From Lichenostomus cassidix (Eukaryota; Chordata; Aves; Passeriformes; Meliphagidae): a stretch of DNA of 64,000 nt. Made by a program: the position numbers and the translations under genes. Positions 48,781 to 61,639 of the stretch are shown in pieces (the stretch's first letter is position 1; every line of letters starts with the position of its first letter). The stretch lies in assembly GCA_008360975.2 (NCBI GenBank), contig CM039179.1:57512666-57576665 (forward strand). Direction: 5' to 3'. Below the pieces are notes generated by a model. The model had not been told where the DNA came from, made no database searches, and saw only the letters and a list, made by a program, of their open reading frames with translations.

Positions 48781-49873
48781 AACTATAACATCCTTCTTTC
48801 TGTGTAACAGTTCAAATATGAAAATCCATGTATAAATTTGTATTTTCAGTTTCATGCTTCATTTGGGTACACAACATGTACACACACAAAAATCCATGAT
48901 CTCTAGTTATTGTTTCATGCATACAAATTCTTGCTCCTAATGTTACTACTGACCACAAAGAGCTACTACTGCTCTTATGCAATGTGTTATGAAAAGAGAG
49001 GAAAGAATTCTGTCTATGAAAAGTCTGTATAATTCAAGTACTCTGTCAGTTAGTATTGTTGTCTAGGTCCATAGAAATTTAGGAACTCATTGACCTCAAT
49101 TTTTTGTTACAGTGTTTCTCAGTCCCCAGAGTGTTGTTTATTCTCTTCTTCATTAGAATATAAAATAATTTAAGTGTGTTCATGACCTAGCTTTTGAGGG
49201 TTTTATTGGGACAATGATGCATGAGAGAATTCCAGCGAAATGGAATGAGGAACAAGGATTTTGTAGGATAAGAATAGGTCACTGGGAGGTGGACACACTA
49301 GGAATTACAGGTCCCTCTAACAGATGCATCAACTTAACAAAATGAGCAATGCAGAAGACTCAATAATAATAAGAAAGATAATATTGTTTTATATTGTTAT
49401 GCTATTTTTGCTGCCTTTCAAAAGGTGATTTTGGTTTTGCTTGCTAAATTTCATCTCATTAATCAATTAGATGTTTACTTATTAGGCATGCTTTTAACAG
49501 ATTCAAAGTCAATGAAGGTTATCTTCATCACAATATATGAAAAAAATTCTCTTCTTTCATACTAAAGGGGTCTAGTTTTTATTTTCTGTGAAGAAAAATA
49601 AGGTATTGATGACTGTGTTTTACATAACTAAAGCAACTGGGAGAATGTTCTTCATTATTCTGTATGTGTGTGGTGTGTTGGAAACATATTTACCAAGAGG
49701 CTGATTACACTTTTTGTTATTTAAAACTCTAAGTGTTCTTGCACTTGAATGAAATTGCACAATTTAGGTATTGCTCTAAATTATGACTCTTGGTGCTGAT
49801 TCTCCAGGGGATCACAATTTAACTTGAAATTAACCAAACAAATCTCACTCCATCTCCAACTTGCAAACAACCT

Positions 49874-49906
49874 GATCACATTACACAACAAATGTGTAAT
49901 GTGATC
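49874..49906. repeat. Perfect inverted repeat, 14-bp arms, 5-nt loop
   Basis: GATCACATTACACA (49874-49887) and TGTGTAATGTGATC (49893-49906) are exact reverse complements around ACAAA. The DNA or a transcript could form a stable hairpin. Confidence 0.95.
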
Positions 49907-49987
49907 CCAAATGTGTCCCAAAAATTCAGCACCAGTGAAAATTTACAACTGACTGAAGTATGCAATCACTTATACAATAAATATTTC

Positions 49988-50084
49988 ATTTGTGCCATAC
50001 CTTTTTAAAAAATTAAAATTTGCAAATTAATTTTGTGGTGAGTTTACAGTATTATATTTTTTCTTCTTTTTGTATGGCACAAAT
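49988..50084. repeat. Perfect 13-bp inverted repeat with about 71-bp spacer
   Basis: ATTTGTGCCATAC (49988-50000) and GTATGGCACAAAT (50072-50084) are exact reverse complements around an AT-rich spacer. The total is 97 bp. This resembles the ends of a tiny inverted-repeat element, but no target duplication was found. Confidence 0.85.
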
Positions 50085-53000
50085 CTTAAAGCACTCTAAA
50101 TATATATTGTTCCTTTAACTTTCAATTCAGTTTAATCTAGCAGAAATTTTTCCATAATTTTAAAAGGATCGAGGGAAAACTGGCACAAAAGTCCTCCTTT
50201 GAGTACCCTCAAAAAATGGGCTTCCCTCTTCACTGCTGCCCATTCTTATTTGCTCCTTTACATTTGCAGGTTTAAAAGACCAGACTCAGCGATACTGAGG
50301 TTTTTTTCTCTCTCTTCTTCTACACTTATAACAAGATCAATGTGTTATTTTTCCTGAATACAAATTGATATTACAAAGTTTTTTACAAAGACTGAAAATG
50401 TTCTGCATATTGCTTCAGGACTGGAGTTTCCTCAACAGTTGCCTGAAGCATTTCCAGTTTACATCTCTTTCCCCCTGCATTGTCTAAGGGCCTCGTATTG
50501 TTTCAGTATCCATGAATTCATAATTCTCCATTGTCCTTCTCAGACCCTACAGAGCAGAGTCTGTGGGATACCCAACTTCTTATTTTTAAAATCGATTGAG
50601 AGGAAGCGATTTTTATTCCCCATTATGCACCTCCACACCTCCAGAATCAAAGCCTTTCATCAACAAAAAATCTGAGGCTCTGCCTCCTGATATGAATGGA
50701 TTGAAATCCAATACTTTTGGATGGGCTTTTTCCAGAGTGTGTATTTAGACTCTTGCTTTTGTTACTTTATTTTAAACTATCATGAGACATCCTGTATGAA
50801 TAACACTGCAAAAATATTGCTGTTGTTCTTGAACCAGCAGTAGGCTCCATGGGTGCCAAGCCATGGTAACACATGGAGCTTTCACAGTTCAGTGCTCAGA
50901 GTCACATTTTTGTAGGGAAGTGTTCTAAATGATTCAAAGTTACCAGCTCCCTGAAAAGTGACTGGTTGCCAAAAAAAGCCCTCCTATTAAAGAAACACAT
51001 ATGGTCGTGAAATATTTTACGGTTTATAAACTTGTCCAGTAATGATTTGATTTCATGAACTTGAGCCATATAAAAATTGGCTGTTCCTTTTTTTAAATAA
51101 TGTTGACTTCTTATGACATTGACAGTGCATTTTTATTTTTTTACATTATCTTTGCCATTTCAGATAAGATGATGTTCATATTAGCTTAAACAAAGGACAG
51201 GATTAACGAATCAGCTATAGGTCTTTCTTCCTGCATTCTTTTTTTCCAAAAATACTAATGCATTTTTGTGCTATTAGTACAATATTTTCTATTTTAAAAG
51301 CTTTTGCCTTTACCTATATGTTCCTCAGAGCAGGAAACTCCTTTAGTGCCTGAGTAGGTTGATGAACTGCAGTGCAACCGTAAGAACCTAAATCTCAGAT
51401 TTTCCATGTTTTCTACAAAATATAAAATTACAACCCTCCCTCCTGAAAAACAAAAAATGACCAACCAAAAAGAAAATCTGCAAAATATCGAGCAGATATC
51501 TATTGGAAATGTGTCTATCAAAAGAGTTTGTCTTGTCCCTTTGACTACACATGTTTGAAATATACACAGACTACTCTGAAAATGTTATAGTTTAATGGGC
51601 TTCTTTTGAGAATTCTCATACAGTCTTCTATACAAAAAGAGTCAGAAAAGATAGTGTATTAATGAATACTTCCCAGCCTTAGGAAATCTTCCTGTTGTAC
51701 GGATGAACATCATGTCAAAATTTTCTGTATTTACATCTCAGGTGTTCCACTTAGCCCAGTTAGATGTGCAAGATGTGAAGTGTAAGATGGTGCAAAATCA
51801 TTCTCTATATCTTCAGACCTTCTAGAGGTGTCCATTATTATGCTCAGTAAATTATGAACACAAGGATTGCCATACATATATTTATCTTTCCATACCATAG
51901 ATGCCTTTAACTGTAATTTTAAAAACTAGGTTTGAATAAACTTAACTTTTTTTCACTTCAAGCAAACAAGCATCTCCAGAGTTGATCCTTCCAACTTTAG
52001 ATTGATTTTTTAGATAAGGTAGATAAATCATTCTCCAGATGTGTGAACTTCTCATTATTGATTACAAAGGGAATGATTGCCTCAGACTTAGGTTTTTGAT
52101 TGTCAGATACAATAAATCAGTTAAAATGAATTCTATGCAAAGGAAAGAAATTCAAGGTCTTTTATTCCAAAAATCTAACCAACTTATCCTCATGTGGCAA
52201 AATCAAATTCTTCTCTTACCATATTCTTCTTATACCTCTACACATTTTTTTGGTCAGTCTAAATGACAGAGCAGGCTACATTTCCATCAGCAGGATACTG
52301 TTGGATGTAAACACAGCATCCGTTCTCTGCAAGAGATATTACCATGGGAAATTCAGGTGTTACTTCTCCATATATTATTTGCATTTTCCTTCTTCACAAC
52401 AGATATTTTATTTCAATGTTAGGGTGAAATTCTCAAACAGTGTGTCTTTGTAGTGTTTTTGAATAAAGAAATGGATTGTAATCTGACTGATAACTAAAAC
52501 TGCTTCCATTTTGATTTGTATGGTTTTTCTTTTGGGGTCTTAGAAATATAGATATTTTGACATGTCTGTAATTCCACCAAAATAAAGAAAATTTTTAATA
52601 TTTGCATTTTAACTTATAGCTCTGGCTATTAACTATAGAGTTCCCAGAGTAACAGAGTGGATATGAAATCCAAGCAAATTAATTAAAGTTCCTTTAGGAA
52701 AATGAACCTCATTTCTCCAGAGAGATATTTTGATATTGTTAATACAAACCCATCCTGCAATTTTAAAATAAGAAACTCTATTTTGATGGTAATTTAAAAT
52801 TTAATAGCGTATTTTGAGAGTAAGTACTTTGCTGGAAACAATGATCAGTAACAAATTCAGGACTAGGTTCCTCATGTGCTAACCTGCAAACTCTTCACAT
52901 GAGATATATTTTCTCATCATTAAAGGAGAAATTAAGAAGTCAGTAATTGGCACTCTGAACTTCATTAGTATATAGCTCACCAGCAACATACCTCAGTATC

Positions 53001-53355
53001 TGCAGGTCAGGAGACAGACAATGTAGAACAACATTTTCTTCTTAAGACCATTTTAAGTGAAAATGTATGCATCCTTGTAACAACATTCACCTTCTCTATT
53101 TACATACACAAGGTTAGTTCCCAAGGCTATTTCCATCTGGTCAGAGAGCTCAGATCTGTCTTTTTGTAGAGGCAGAAAACAAAAATGGCTATTGGAGAAA
53201 CTCCTGGGAGAAATATTGCATGTTTTTTTTCTTCAAAGAATGACTAAGTTGCAGTAGAATGGAGAGTCAGGGGAGTAGGGGAAGAAAGTAAAAAAAAGAC
53301 ACTGAGAGAAGAAATGAAAAAAGAGAGAGAAAGAAGGAGGGAAAGAGAAAGACAT

Positions 53356-53626
53356 AAGAGAAAGAGGGAAGGAAGGAAGGAAGGAAGGAAGGAAGGAAGG
53401 AAGGAAGGAAGGAAGGAAGGAAGGAAGGAAGGAAGGAAGGAAGGAAGGAAGGAAGGAGAAGGAAAGAGGAAGAAAAAGGAAAAAGAAAAAGAAAAAGAAA
53501 AAGAAAAAGAAAAAGAAAAAGAAAAAGAAAAAGAAAAAGAAAAAGAAAAAGAAAAAGAAAAAGAAAAAGAAAAAGAAAAAGAAAAAAAAGAAAAAGAAAG
53601 AAAAAGGAAAAGGAAAAGAAAAGAGA
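53356..53626 (+). repeat. Uninterrupted 271-nt homopurine tract: (GGAA)n then (GAAAAA)n
   Basis: From A53356 to A53626 the plus strand is only A and G. A (GGAA)n array covers about 53366-53456. An array of about 19 GAAAAA hexamers follows (about 53471-53586), then AAAG and GGAAAA mixtures. Open frames over it (Lys/Glu/Arg on plus, Ser/Phe/Leu on minus) are artefacts. It has triplex-forming potential and is likely length-polymorphic. Confidence 0.97.
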
Positions 53627-55535
53627 TGTTGAGATGAAGGTTGAGGAAGAGGAATAAGAAAAAGAAGAGGAAGAAAATAAAGAAAACTGGATTATACAAT
53701 ACCTTGCAGAGTTTTGTTTAGGGGTTGAATTGTTTTCCTTCTGCTGATAATCATGAAAGAATAATTTAAATATTGTTCTATTTAATTGCATTTTTCAGAT
53801 TCAAACTTTCCTTTTTTGTTTAATTTACTTCTATTAATGAAATTCATAGCAAGTGAACTTTGTCAATTAAGTGAACACATATCCTATTCTGAATTTTAAA
53901 AGATTGGCATGACTGTATATCATATACTGTAGTACAATGAAATTATGGTTACGGGAATTCAAGGAAGTTTTGAGGAGTAGTTTATTTTGGTTGTTTAAGT
54001 TTTTTGCTATCTTGTCATGGGGTTTAGAGTAATTTTTACTTGAGAAGATATCTGTTCTTTTTGTACAGAATAAGGCCAGGAAAGATAGGTTTCTGATTTC
54101 TTAACAAGGACATAATTCTCAGACGACTTCCATAGCCATGTATAATACTGAAATCAAAGAGCAGGTAAGGTCCATTGAGAAGTATAGGATTTTTCTCATG
54201 ATAGTTTTATTAAAAGTTGTAAATATTTATTCTAATTTCAGATGAGAAAGAGGAATAAAGATCTGTTACTAAAAACAGTCTGTAGAAAAATACAACTGCA
54301 AATTCCACCACCAAGAATCTGGCTATGTAATAAATGAGATAGTCCAGGGACTCTTTGGACCTGGAGCTAATTGGTACAGCAGAATAGTTTTCTTAACAGC
54401 TAAGCTCTCTTTCCTTCCTAAGTAGACCAGCTGTATTCAAACTGCTATTGGAAAAAATCCTTGGCTCAGGTTTGACTGGGAGAAAGTTGCTGATCATACC
54501 CATGACATCTTGGGGATGTTGCTGGCACTTTTTTAGCAGAGGTGACTGCATGCCAGTGATGAGGCCCTTGACAAGTCCTGTGAGATCAACTGTTACAAGA
54601 GTGTCCCAAAAGCACAGACTGCTTGGCTCACAGGACTCAGAGTAGTTTATTACCCACAGTGGCATCTATCTAAAAGGCTGAGTAGGGTAGGTCTGGACCT
54701 ATGTAAGTCCATAGGAGTTTGGATCCTGACAAAGGTAACAAATCTACTAGGCACTTACATGCATAACTATTTTATCGATATTTAAATTAAAGGTATGTGT
54801 ACATTTACCCTATTTCTTTACGCAGATATAAGGAACATTTTTCCTCCTCAGGAAATAATGTTTTGGCACCTAAGTTTGTTTAAAACCTAAGCCAGCTCTT
54901 TCACTAATTGTTATGCCTCAGAGAGACTAACACAAATGGGACAAATCTGGTGCATGGATCTTGCATGAATCTAACATATAAATGGTTCATAATCCTACAG
55001 ATTTTCTATTCAATAGTGTAAAAAAAGATTTTAAAAAAAGTTGAAAGAAGATGTAATTGCATGTATTACCTTGTAACTACCTCTGTGTGGTTTCCACTCC
55101 ATTAAATCTCTTCATGCACTTCAGAAATTCTTCTTGTTTCTTGAAACTAATCAAGGTGAAACTTTGACGCTAATGAAGACATCTGTTCTGCATCAGCCCA
55201 GTTTTCCATGATGGTGTCTAGAAAAGAACAAAAGGGTTTCTGGCCTTCTAAAAGATTTATTATAGTGAGAAATATAGGAAAATATTCAGCTTATTCAGAA
55301 ATAGTTTTAGAGATTGATGAAGTTACCTTTGGCAATAATGTATGATGAATTCAACAGAAACAAAAGATGAAAAAAATTGAAAGGTTGAAAACAGAAGTTC
55401 AGAATTTCACACAAGAGTTGTAGAGATAATTTGTTTATAGCAAGATAACCAAAACATTGCAATAACTTTCTAAGGAATATAGGAAAACACTTAATGTTTA
55501 AAACTCATTTTAAAAACATTATGTAATAACAGTTT
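53627..55535. other. AT-rich unique sequence, no gene seen
   Basis: No gene or identified transposon. A slightly GC-richer stretch at about 54340-54720 has open frames on both strands (90 codons minus, 65 plus) but no recognisable family. Confidence 0.55.
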
Positions 55536-56017
55536 CTGTGGATGAGGTTGCAGCAGCCAGCATGGGTTAGCTCTTGTTAACTATAGTGCTAGTGAATTAA
55601 CATAGGTAAAATTTCAGGAAAAGGAAGTAGCCTAGTTTTAATAATAGAGGAACATCTTTGACCTGCAGAAACTGTCAGTCACTGAGAAAGCAGCAAACAT
55701 ATGGAGAACCTCCCGGGGGGCAGATTTAGTGCACCAGTGATGGCAACAGCCAGGTCTTATGGACAACTGGAACTTGAACTGGCTGCTCAGGCATCTCATT
55801 TTCTCTGCTTTGATCAGACCAGTGTTGTATCCAGTAAGAGGATAAAATAAGAGGCCTGGGTACCCCATGGCCCAGCTCCAGGATCATACAATGCCTGGCA
55901 GGGATATCAGTGCCAACTTGCCAGACCTTCATTCTGGGCTGTGCTGTATCTCCCACACAACAGGGAAAAGTGTGCATTTACATATGGTTAAAATGTATTG
56001 GTATCCAAGTTTCCACA
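55536..56017 (+). mobile_element. Possible 5' LTR of a decayed ERVL-like provirus
   Basis: This segment lies directly upstream of the tRNA-Leu primer-binding site and ends in TTCCACA (CA at 56016-56017), where a 5' LTR should be. It has a TATA-like GATAAAATAAG near 55840-55850 and a GC-richer 3' part. The 5' border is a guess (TGTGGATGAGG near 55538), no target duplication was found, and I do not recognise the LTR family. Support comes almost entirely from the adjacent primer-binding site. Confidence 0.35.
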
Positions 56018-56025
56018 CTGTCCTT

Positions 56026-56042
56026 TGGTGTCAGAAGTAAGG
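56026..56042 (+). other. tRNA-Leu primer-binding site of an ERVL-type element
   Basis: TGGTGTCAGAAGTAAGG matches the complement of the 3' end of vertebrate tRNA-Leu (TGGTGTCAGAAGTGGGA) at 14 of 17 positions, including the first 13. ERVL elements prime reverse transcription from tRNA-Leu at such a site, just downstream of the 5' LTR. A 13-base perfect start with the diagnostic TGG is unlikely by chance in this window. There is an 8-nt gap to the nearest CA upstream. Confidence 0.6.
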
Positions 56043-56089
56043 TAGTGATTACATGAATCACAGATAGCTTTGGGAAAGGGAGCTAGAAA

Positions 56090-56830
56090 GTGGAATATCT
56101 GGTCCCTTCACAGGAGGGAAAAACGACTCTTAACATAGTGTTTGACCCAAATACGTGCCCCTGTTGGAAGGAGAAAGTAGAAAATTCTGGGTTTTTGAGA
56201 AAACAAAGTTCGGGAAAGTTTCAGCTTATTCAGAAGGGAATTTCCAGAAGCCTATTTATAAGTGAAACAGGGGAAATTGTGAAACATTAGTGTGCGCTTG
56301 TCTTTTTGTATACAAGATTTTAGTGGAACAAAACCAAAACCTGGAAGAACAGAAGAGTGGTCCAGAAACAAAGCAAGTGCATTAAAATATGATAATGACC
56401 TGTTAAAGAGAAACTGATGCCTGCGCACCAAGGCTGTGATATAGAGCTGAAAATTGCACAGAAAGCAGTGGTGGATATGGCTTGCCCCAAATTGAAAGTG
56501 GCTGCCAAGAGAAAAAGGCTGTTTGCTTGTTCTCTAAGGTCACTGCAGCTGTTTGCTCCTGACTGGGACCTGGAACATTTGAATGGGGATATCTGGTCTT
56601 CCTTTGTCTCCTCCCCCTTCTGCAAGGACAGGGGTGTTTGCTGGCTCCACAGTTCCCATCACAGTCATAAAATGAAGGTAGGAATGACCCAGATGTATTT
56701 GCACAATCGGCCACAGTCCCCTGAGGGACAGGACCTCGGGGACTGGGCAAGGTGTTCAGACTGCTACAATGCAGCCTGGGTGGCCACAGTGACATGTCAC
56801 CACCCAGCCCTGCATCCTAGCAGGTTGTGA
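56090..56830 (+). pseudogene. Decayed gag-position reading frame of the ERVL-like element
   Basis: One reading frame runs from about 56090 to the TGA at 56828-56830, with five in-frame stops between 56288 and 56416: one at 56288, one about 30 nt later and a cluster of three near 56390-56400. The last 137 codons are open from ATG 56417. Translation shows a Lys/Ala-rich middle (QKAVVDMACPKLKVAAKRKR) and a Trp-rich part with WDLEHLNGDIW. Position downstream of the primer-binding site and the elevated GC fit a Gag remnant, the structural protein of the element. I see no zinc knuckle (CX2CX4HX4C), protease or reverse transcriptase motif, so identity rests on context. It is clearly non-functional as a full protein. 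An overlapping 130-codon minus frame is taken as a shadow. It could instead be an unrelated open frame in GC-richer DNA. Confidence 0.4.
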
Positions 56831-57920
56831 GAGCTGGAGGGGGAATGATCACATGGTTACTGAAGTGCAGGGAAGTCATCTAATTTATAAAACTGCATAC
56901 ATCTGTGATTAAATGCTCTGGTGTTCAGGTCTATTTAGTCTCTATGGTCCCATTTGGTCCTGAACTGTGACAGATGTGGCAGGGGTGTATGTCTGCTCTT
57001 TTCAGCAGTTCTTTGTGATGCTGCAGCAGAGCATAGCTATAAAGCTCTTGCCACTTTCCACTTTCACCCATTATAAGCATTTTTGGCTTTAGTTACAGAC
57101 TAAAAACAAATCATTATGTTCATGACATGACTGTCTTTTCTGAAGAGTTGGTGAAGCGGAATGGCCATTTTACTCTCTTCTACCCTTTGGTAAAAATTTA
57201 TTCCAGTGCACTGAACTTTCTCAGATAAGCAGCAGTTTGAATTGGGATCTATCCAAAGGCAAATGTCAGAAATAAAATTCTCACAGCACTATGCAAACAG
57301 ATTTAAAATCACAGACAGACAGATTGAACTAGGCACACAGCTTTTGCCCCAAGTAAGACGAGGTGATTCCATCTCAGTATTCTTTGCTTAGATACCCCAG
57401 TTGCCCAAAAGCAGGTGGATGAAACCTGGAACTTGATCTAAATTAACCCCTTTATTTCAAATGAGAGTTATTTTCAGTAAGCTAGTGTTATCACAAGATT
57501 GCTCATTCATCACAGAGCTTTAATCCTCCTATGTCTCTGTTGTGAATTTAGGACAGCCATACAACTCTGCCAGGGGATCCCAAGTTGCTCTTAGGAACGC
57601 AGAATTTAGGTCAGATCATGGGTTGGGCCCAAACCAGTGGATCCCACATCCTGACAGGGCAGAGCTGTGGTGGAGCCAGAGTCTGGCATCACTAAGAAAT
57701 GGACACCTGAGCCTGGGCTGAACTGAAGTGGGGCTCCTGGGCCAAGGGACAGGGATTGGCAAGAGGCCCACAGGGAGAAGTCATAGGCAGTATGAGCAAG
57801 GCTCAGTATAGCATTCAGATAGGGCCCTGGGAATTTTCATTAATGAAAGTTGTATATGCAGAGCAAATATGGAATGATAGACATTTAGAGCAACCTTAAA
57901 TTTTTCAGGATGGGATCTCA
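56831..57920. other. Moderately GC-rich sequence, no gene seen
   Basis: About 1.1 kb with patches of higher GC (57540-57800) but no retroviral protease, reverse transcriptase or integrase motif and no other family I recognise. It may include more decayed provirus interior or be unique sequence. Confidence 0.4.
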
Positions 57921-58050
57921 GATTCATAGAATCATTGAAGCTGGAAAAGACCCCTTAAGAGCATTGAGTCCAACGATTAGGCTAACTCTGCCAGACTCAT
58001 CACTAAGCCATGTCCCCAAGGACCACATCTGCAAATATCACATCATCATT
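57921..58050 (-). mobile_element. CR1 LINE 3' end remnant, minus strand
   Basis: ATTCATAGAATCATTGAAGC, TGGAAAAGACCCCTTAAGAG, CATTGAGTCCAACGATTAGG and CACTAAGCCATGTCCCCAAG follow the reverse complement of the CR1 3' end in order. The sequence resembles a different CR1 subfamily from the other copies (GGAAAAGACC rather than GGAAGAGACC). Only about 130 bp remain, and there is no coding sequence. Confidence 0.85.
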
Positions 58051-61000
58051 ACACTGATTTTGCCTTATGCTAATGTTTTCCCAAATGTATTTCATCATCT
58101 CATGCAGTTATAGTTCAGTGAAAGAAGTTACATATGTGACATTTTGTCTCTTGATACAGCTGTTTGACAGTCTTTATAAATAGCTTCCCACTCAAAGTTT
58201 CAGTGTTGGGGCAGAGATCTTAGCAGCAGCTTCATCTATAACAGGCTTGCTTTTTTGTTGTTGTTGTCGTTGTTTTTTTGGGGTTTTTGTTTGGTTTTTT
58301 TTGTTTGTATGTCTGTTTTGTAGAAAATGACAGAGCAGCTAGTAGTGGAAGAGTTCTGATTTGGTTTTTATGGTTTTTTGGTTTTTTTTTTTCTGGTTGC
58401 TTTTACTTCTATGATTATTTTTCCATAGCACTTCAGTCATTGACAGTCATACTCCTGTTACTTCTTCAGCAGAACCCAGAAGCATGCTTCATAGTGCCGT
58501 AGTCATCAACCAGAGGAAGATACTTCAGTGGAAACACAGCAGAAACATGGACAATGTAGAGATGAATTTCACAACACTGAAATAGTTAAACACTGATTGC
58601 AATGGCATGCCAATATAAAGTATAAATGGCTCACAGATTTCTGCTGAGTGCCTACTTATCAAGGAAGTCTGTCTGTAGAGGTAAGGATATTTGTGCCCAC
58701 AGAACCTCTACTTTCCAATTTAATTCTATTGATTAATAGGTTTATCTACTTCCTTATTACCTGTAGGCATTAGACAATGCGAATTTAAAAAACAGAGCAT
58801 AGTAGAAGTCTGTAGCCACACTCACATATTGTGCTCTTTATTGTGTCTTCAAGGAAGACCGTGTGTCAGAATCAATACAGGAAGAAAAACTCCACCAGAG
58901 AAACTCTGGGAGTAATTGTGCTTGAAGAAAGAATAATTCCCTCTGTGACTTTGAAGAGCAGAGAGGAAATATGGGTAATTCCCTATAAATTATCATTTTA
59001 ATCTTTACCCAACAAGCTTTTAAATCTGACAGAGACAAGATGGGCTGATAGAGATATCACTTTTCAGAAACCAGTGACAATTCCTGGACACACTTGGAAT
59101 TTAGAAATCTCTTGCTCAAGAAAAAAACCAAATATTCACATTTTGCCTGATCTTCACTTGATGAAACAAGATGTTCAGAAAAGTCCTTTTCTCTCTCACA
59201 GTCAAATCAAGAGCATTTGTATAAAAACAAGAGGGAATGCACAAAACTACATAATCTCTGTCTGTAAATGACATTTCAGGTGTTCCATAATGTCAGCTGC
59301 TTTAAAATTAGATCTTTTAATTTCTATTTGAAGCTAAATGAACCACAGAAAATAATTCAATTGAAAACATATCAAAATCAAATACAGAATGGATTTTGCC
59401 TGCAAGCAGCACACAGCTCATTCCATATTCTAAATTTTGCCCACAAAAGAAACTAGTTACCATGATATTCTATAGCCATGACAACATTCATGCTGTTCTT
59501 TTTGATTTATTAATTTACCTGATTAGGATAAAATGTACTAGAAGTTAATCCATTTCATAACCAAGCACCAGACCTTCCCCATCCCCTTGCTCTGAAAGTC
59601 AAGGTTTTAAGACAATAATAACATGTGAATTCTGAATTCATGCCTTATGGTGTGGAAAAGTTGCAGCTTCAGACATTACTGGGATTATTCAATAACACTT
59701 ACTATATGTTAGTATTTTCTAAGAAGATTTTTCAGACTTCCAAGAAGGTTTGGTTAAGGCAAAAAAAGCACAAACAAACAGAAAACTTGTCACCCACTAA
59801 AATTGCCTGTGGCATTTGACCTTCATTTGAACAGTTAATCTTCAGTCGTTTAGAAATTTCAAGGCCCTTTTAAGATGTAGTTCTCTCTAAAACAGAATCT
59901 GAAATACAGCTGATGAATGGCACTCTGGTGGTCCTTATTTCTCCTTTTCAACTATAAAAGGGCAACTGCTGGTGACTTTGGCAGTAAAATTTAGACCTCT
60001 ACAGTGAGTTTAATCCTAGCAAAGAAAATTCTCTTACAGATGAGACACACACAATCATGGCTGTGCCACATTCATCCTTTCTGGTTAAGCAACTTAGACT
60101 TAAAATGCTGAGTGAGGCATGAAATGAGATCAGCAGTAAGGTAATCCAACATCAATTTTACACATATTAGGTAATATAACATTGACAATAGGAAAAGGCA
60201 GGGTTAAAGTAGAGCAATAGAGTTGCTTTGTGTTCTTCCTTAGTATTGTTTTTGAGATTTACAGAACCACACAAAGAACAAAATATATGAAACATCTTAT
60301 TAACTAGCAATGAAAGCATTCATTTGAAAAGGGAGCTGTTGTCTGTTCCAGATAGAGCTTAAGCATTTACATTAAGTATTCACTGTATGAAATCCTAACA
60401 GACGTTACAGTAAACTGTCTGCCATAAGATACTAATTCATTATAGCCTTTAAAGTTCATTTTTATTTTTCATGATAGTTTTTCTTGATCATCTGCACTTT
60501 TCTAGCATCCTTTTTAAAATCTGGACTTTATCGCTATGAATTATCCTAACATATGTCTCAGAGCATTGGCTTTCAGTATAAAATATTGTGGTTTGTCACA
60601 AGTTACATAGGAAATATGTATCTTCCTAATTAATCCCAATCCAAAATTTCACTTTCTCTTACCACCTTCTATCTCCTGCAACATCATTAAGTGCACCATA
60701 GACTACCTGAAATCTGCCTTCCCATACAAAACTGCCTTGTCTGATTCATCAGTGCCAGAATTCCTTCAGTGTTGTTAATTTACACATATGCCATTTGGCA
60801 CTCACCAAGACCTATCAGAATTTCCAATTTATTGGATGCCCTCTATTTTTCACTTGGCTCCCTCTCCTCAAATAATAACATGTTCTCTTTTATTATCTTA
60901 CAGCCACAATGCAGAACATACTGACAAGAGTTTATGAAAAAATAAAGAGAGGAAATAGGATAAGGAACTTTGTTGTGTTATGTACCTGTCTGCCACTTTT

Positions 61001-61608
61001 CATCTGTCCTCCCAGACTTCCTATCCTGCTTTAGTCAAGTCTCTTGTGCCTGTGCTTTCTATTTCATGGCTCTGGCTTACCTTCTTACTTTCATAATTGT
61101 ATGAGTTGTCAATGTATTTTCCTCAAATAGTACAGTATTTTCAGTTTTCAGATGGACATGAATAAAAGGTCAGTTTAAATATATAAACCTCTTGATATTC
61201 TCTTCCAAGCCAGGACCATATGTACTCCTGGTAAGCATCTGCTCACTAGGCTTTCACACCTGCCAAAGGCTTATATACCAGCAGTATACTTTGCATCTTT
61301 CTTATACAGTAACATGTGGTCTCAGTTGTGACAATACTAGTTGAGGGAATGTCTTTTACTATCCCTGGCAAAGATACAATCAACAGGGTCAGTGATTACT
61401 TATGTCCTGGTAAAACACACACTTGTTCACAAACAGGACTTTATTATTAGAGACAAAGGCTAACCGTCTCATAATCCATTTTTAAGATAAGCTGCCATAA
61501 GCAGCCCTTCAAATGGAAGGAAGTCCATGAATAATGGCTTTTCATCTGAGCAGGAGCCAATAGTTATGTACTCAGGAATGACCTTAGTATGTTAATCCAT
61601 TTTCAAGT
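58051..61608. other. AT-rich sequence with T/G simple repeats, no gene seen
   Basis: T/G-rich simple repeats lie at about 58251-58309 and 58363-58395. Otherwise I see no recognisable gene, RNA or transposon. Confidence 0.6.
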
Positions 61609-61639
61609 AAAGCTGAACAGTCACCTATCTGGGCTGCAT

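Larger units (their letters stand above)
48781..53355. other. AT-rich unique sequence with two inverted repeats
   Basis: No gene or named transposon. Two inverted repeats near 49.9-50.1 kb are listed separately. From about 53283 the sequence becomes purine-rich, leading into the tract that follows. Confidence 0.6.

Noticed and set aside
53244..53791. Open frames of 107-174 codons on both strands
   Set aside because: They are translations of the GGAA and GAAAAA arrays.
56403..56795. 130-codon minus frame opposite the gag-position frame
   Set aside because: It is a shadow in GC-richer DNA; the plus frame has better context downstream of the primer-binding site.
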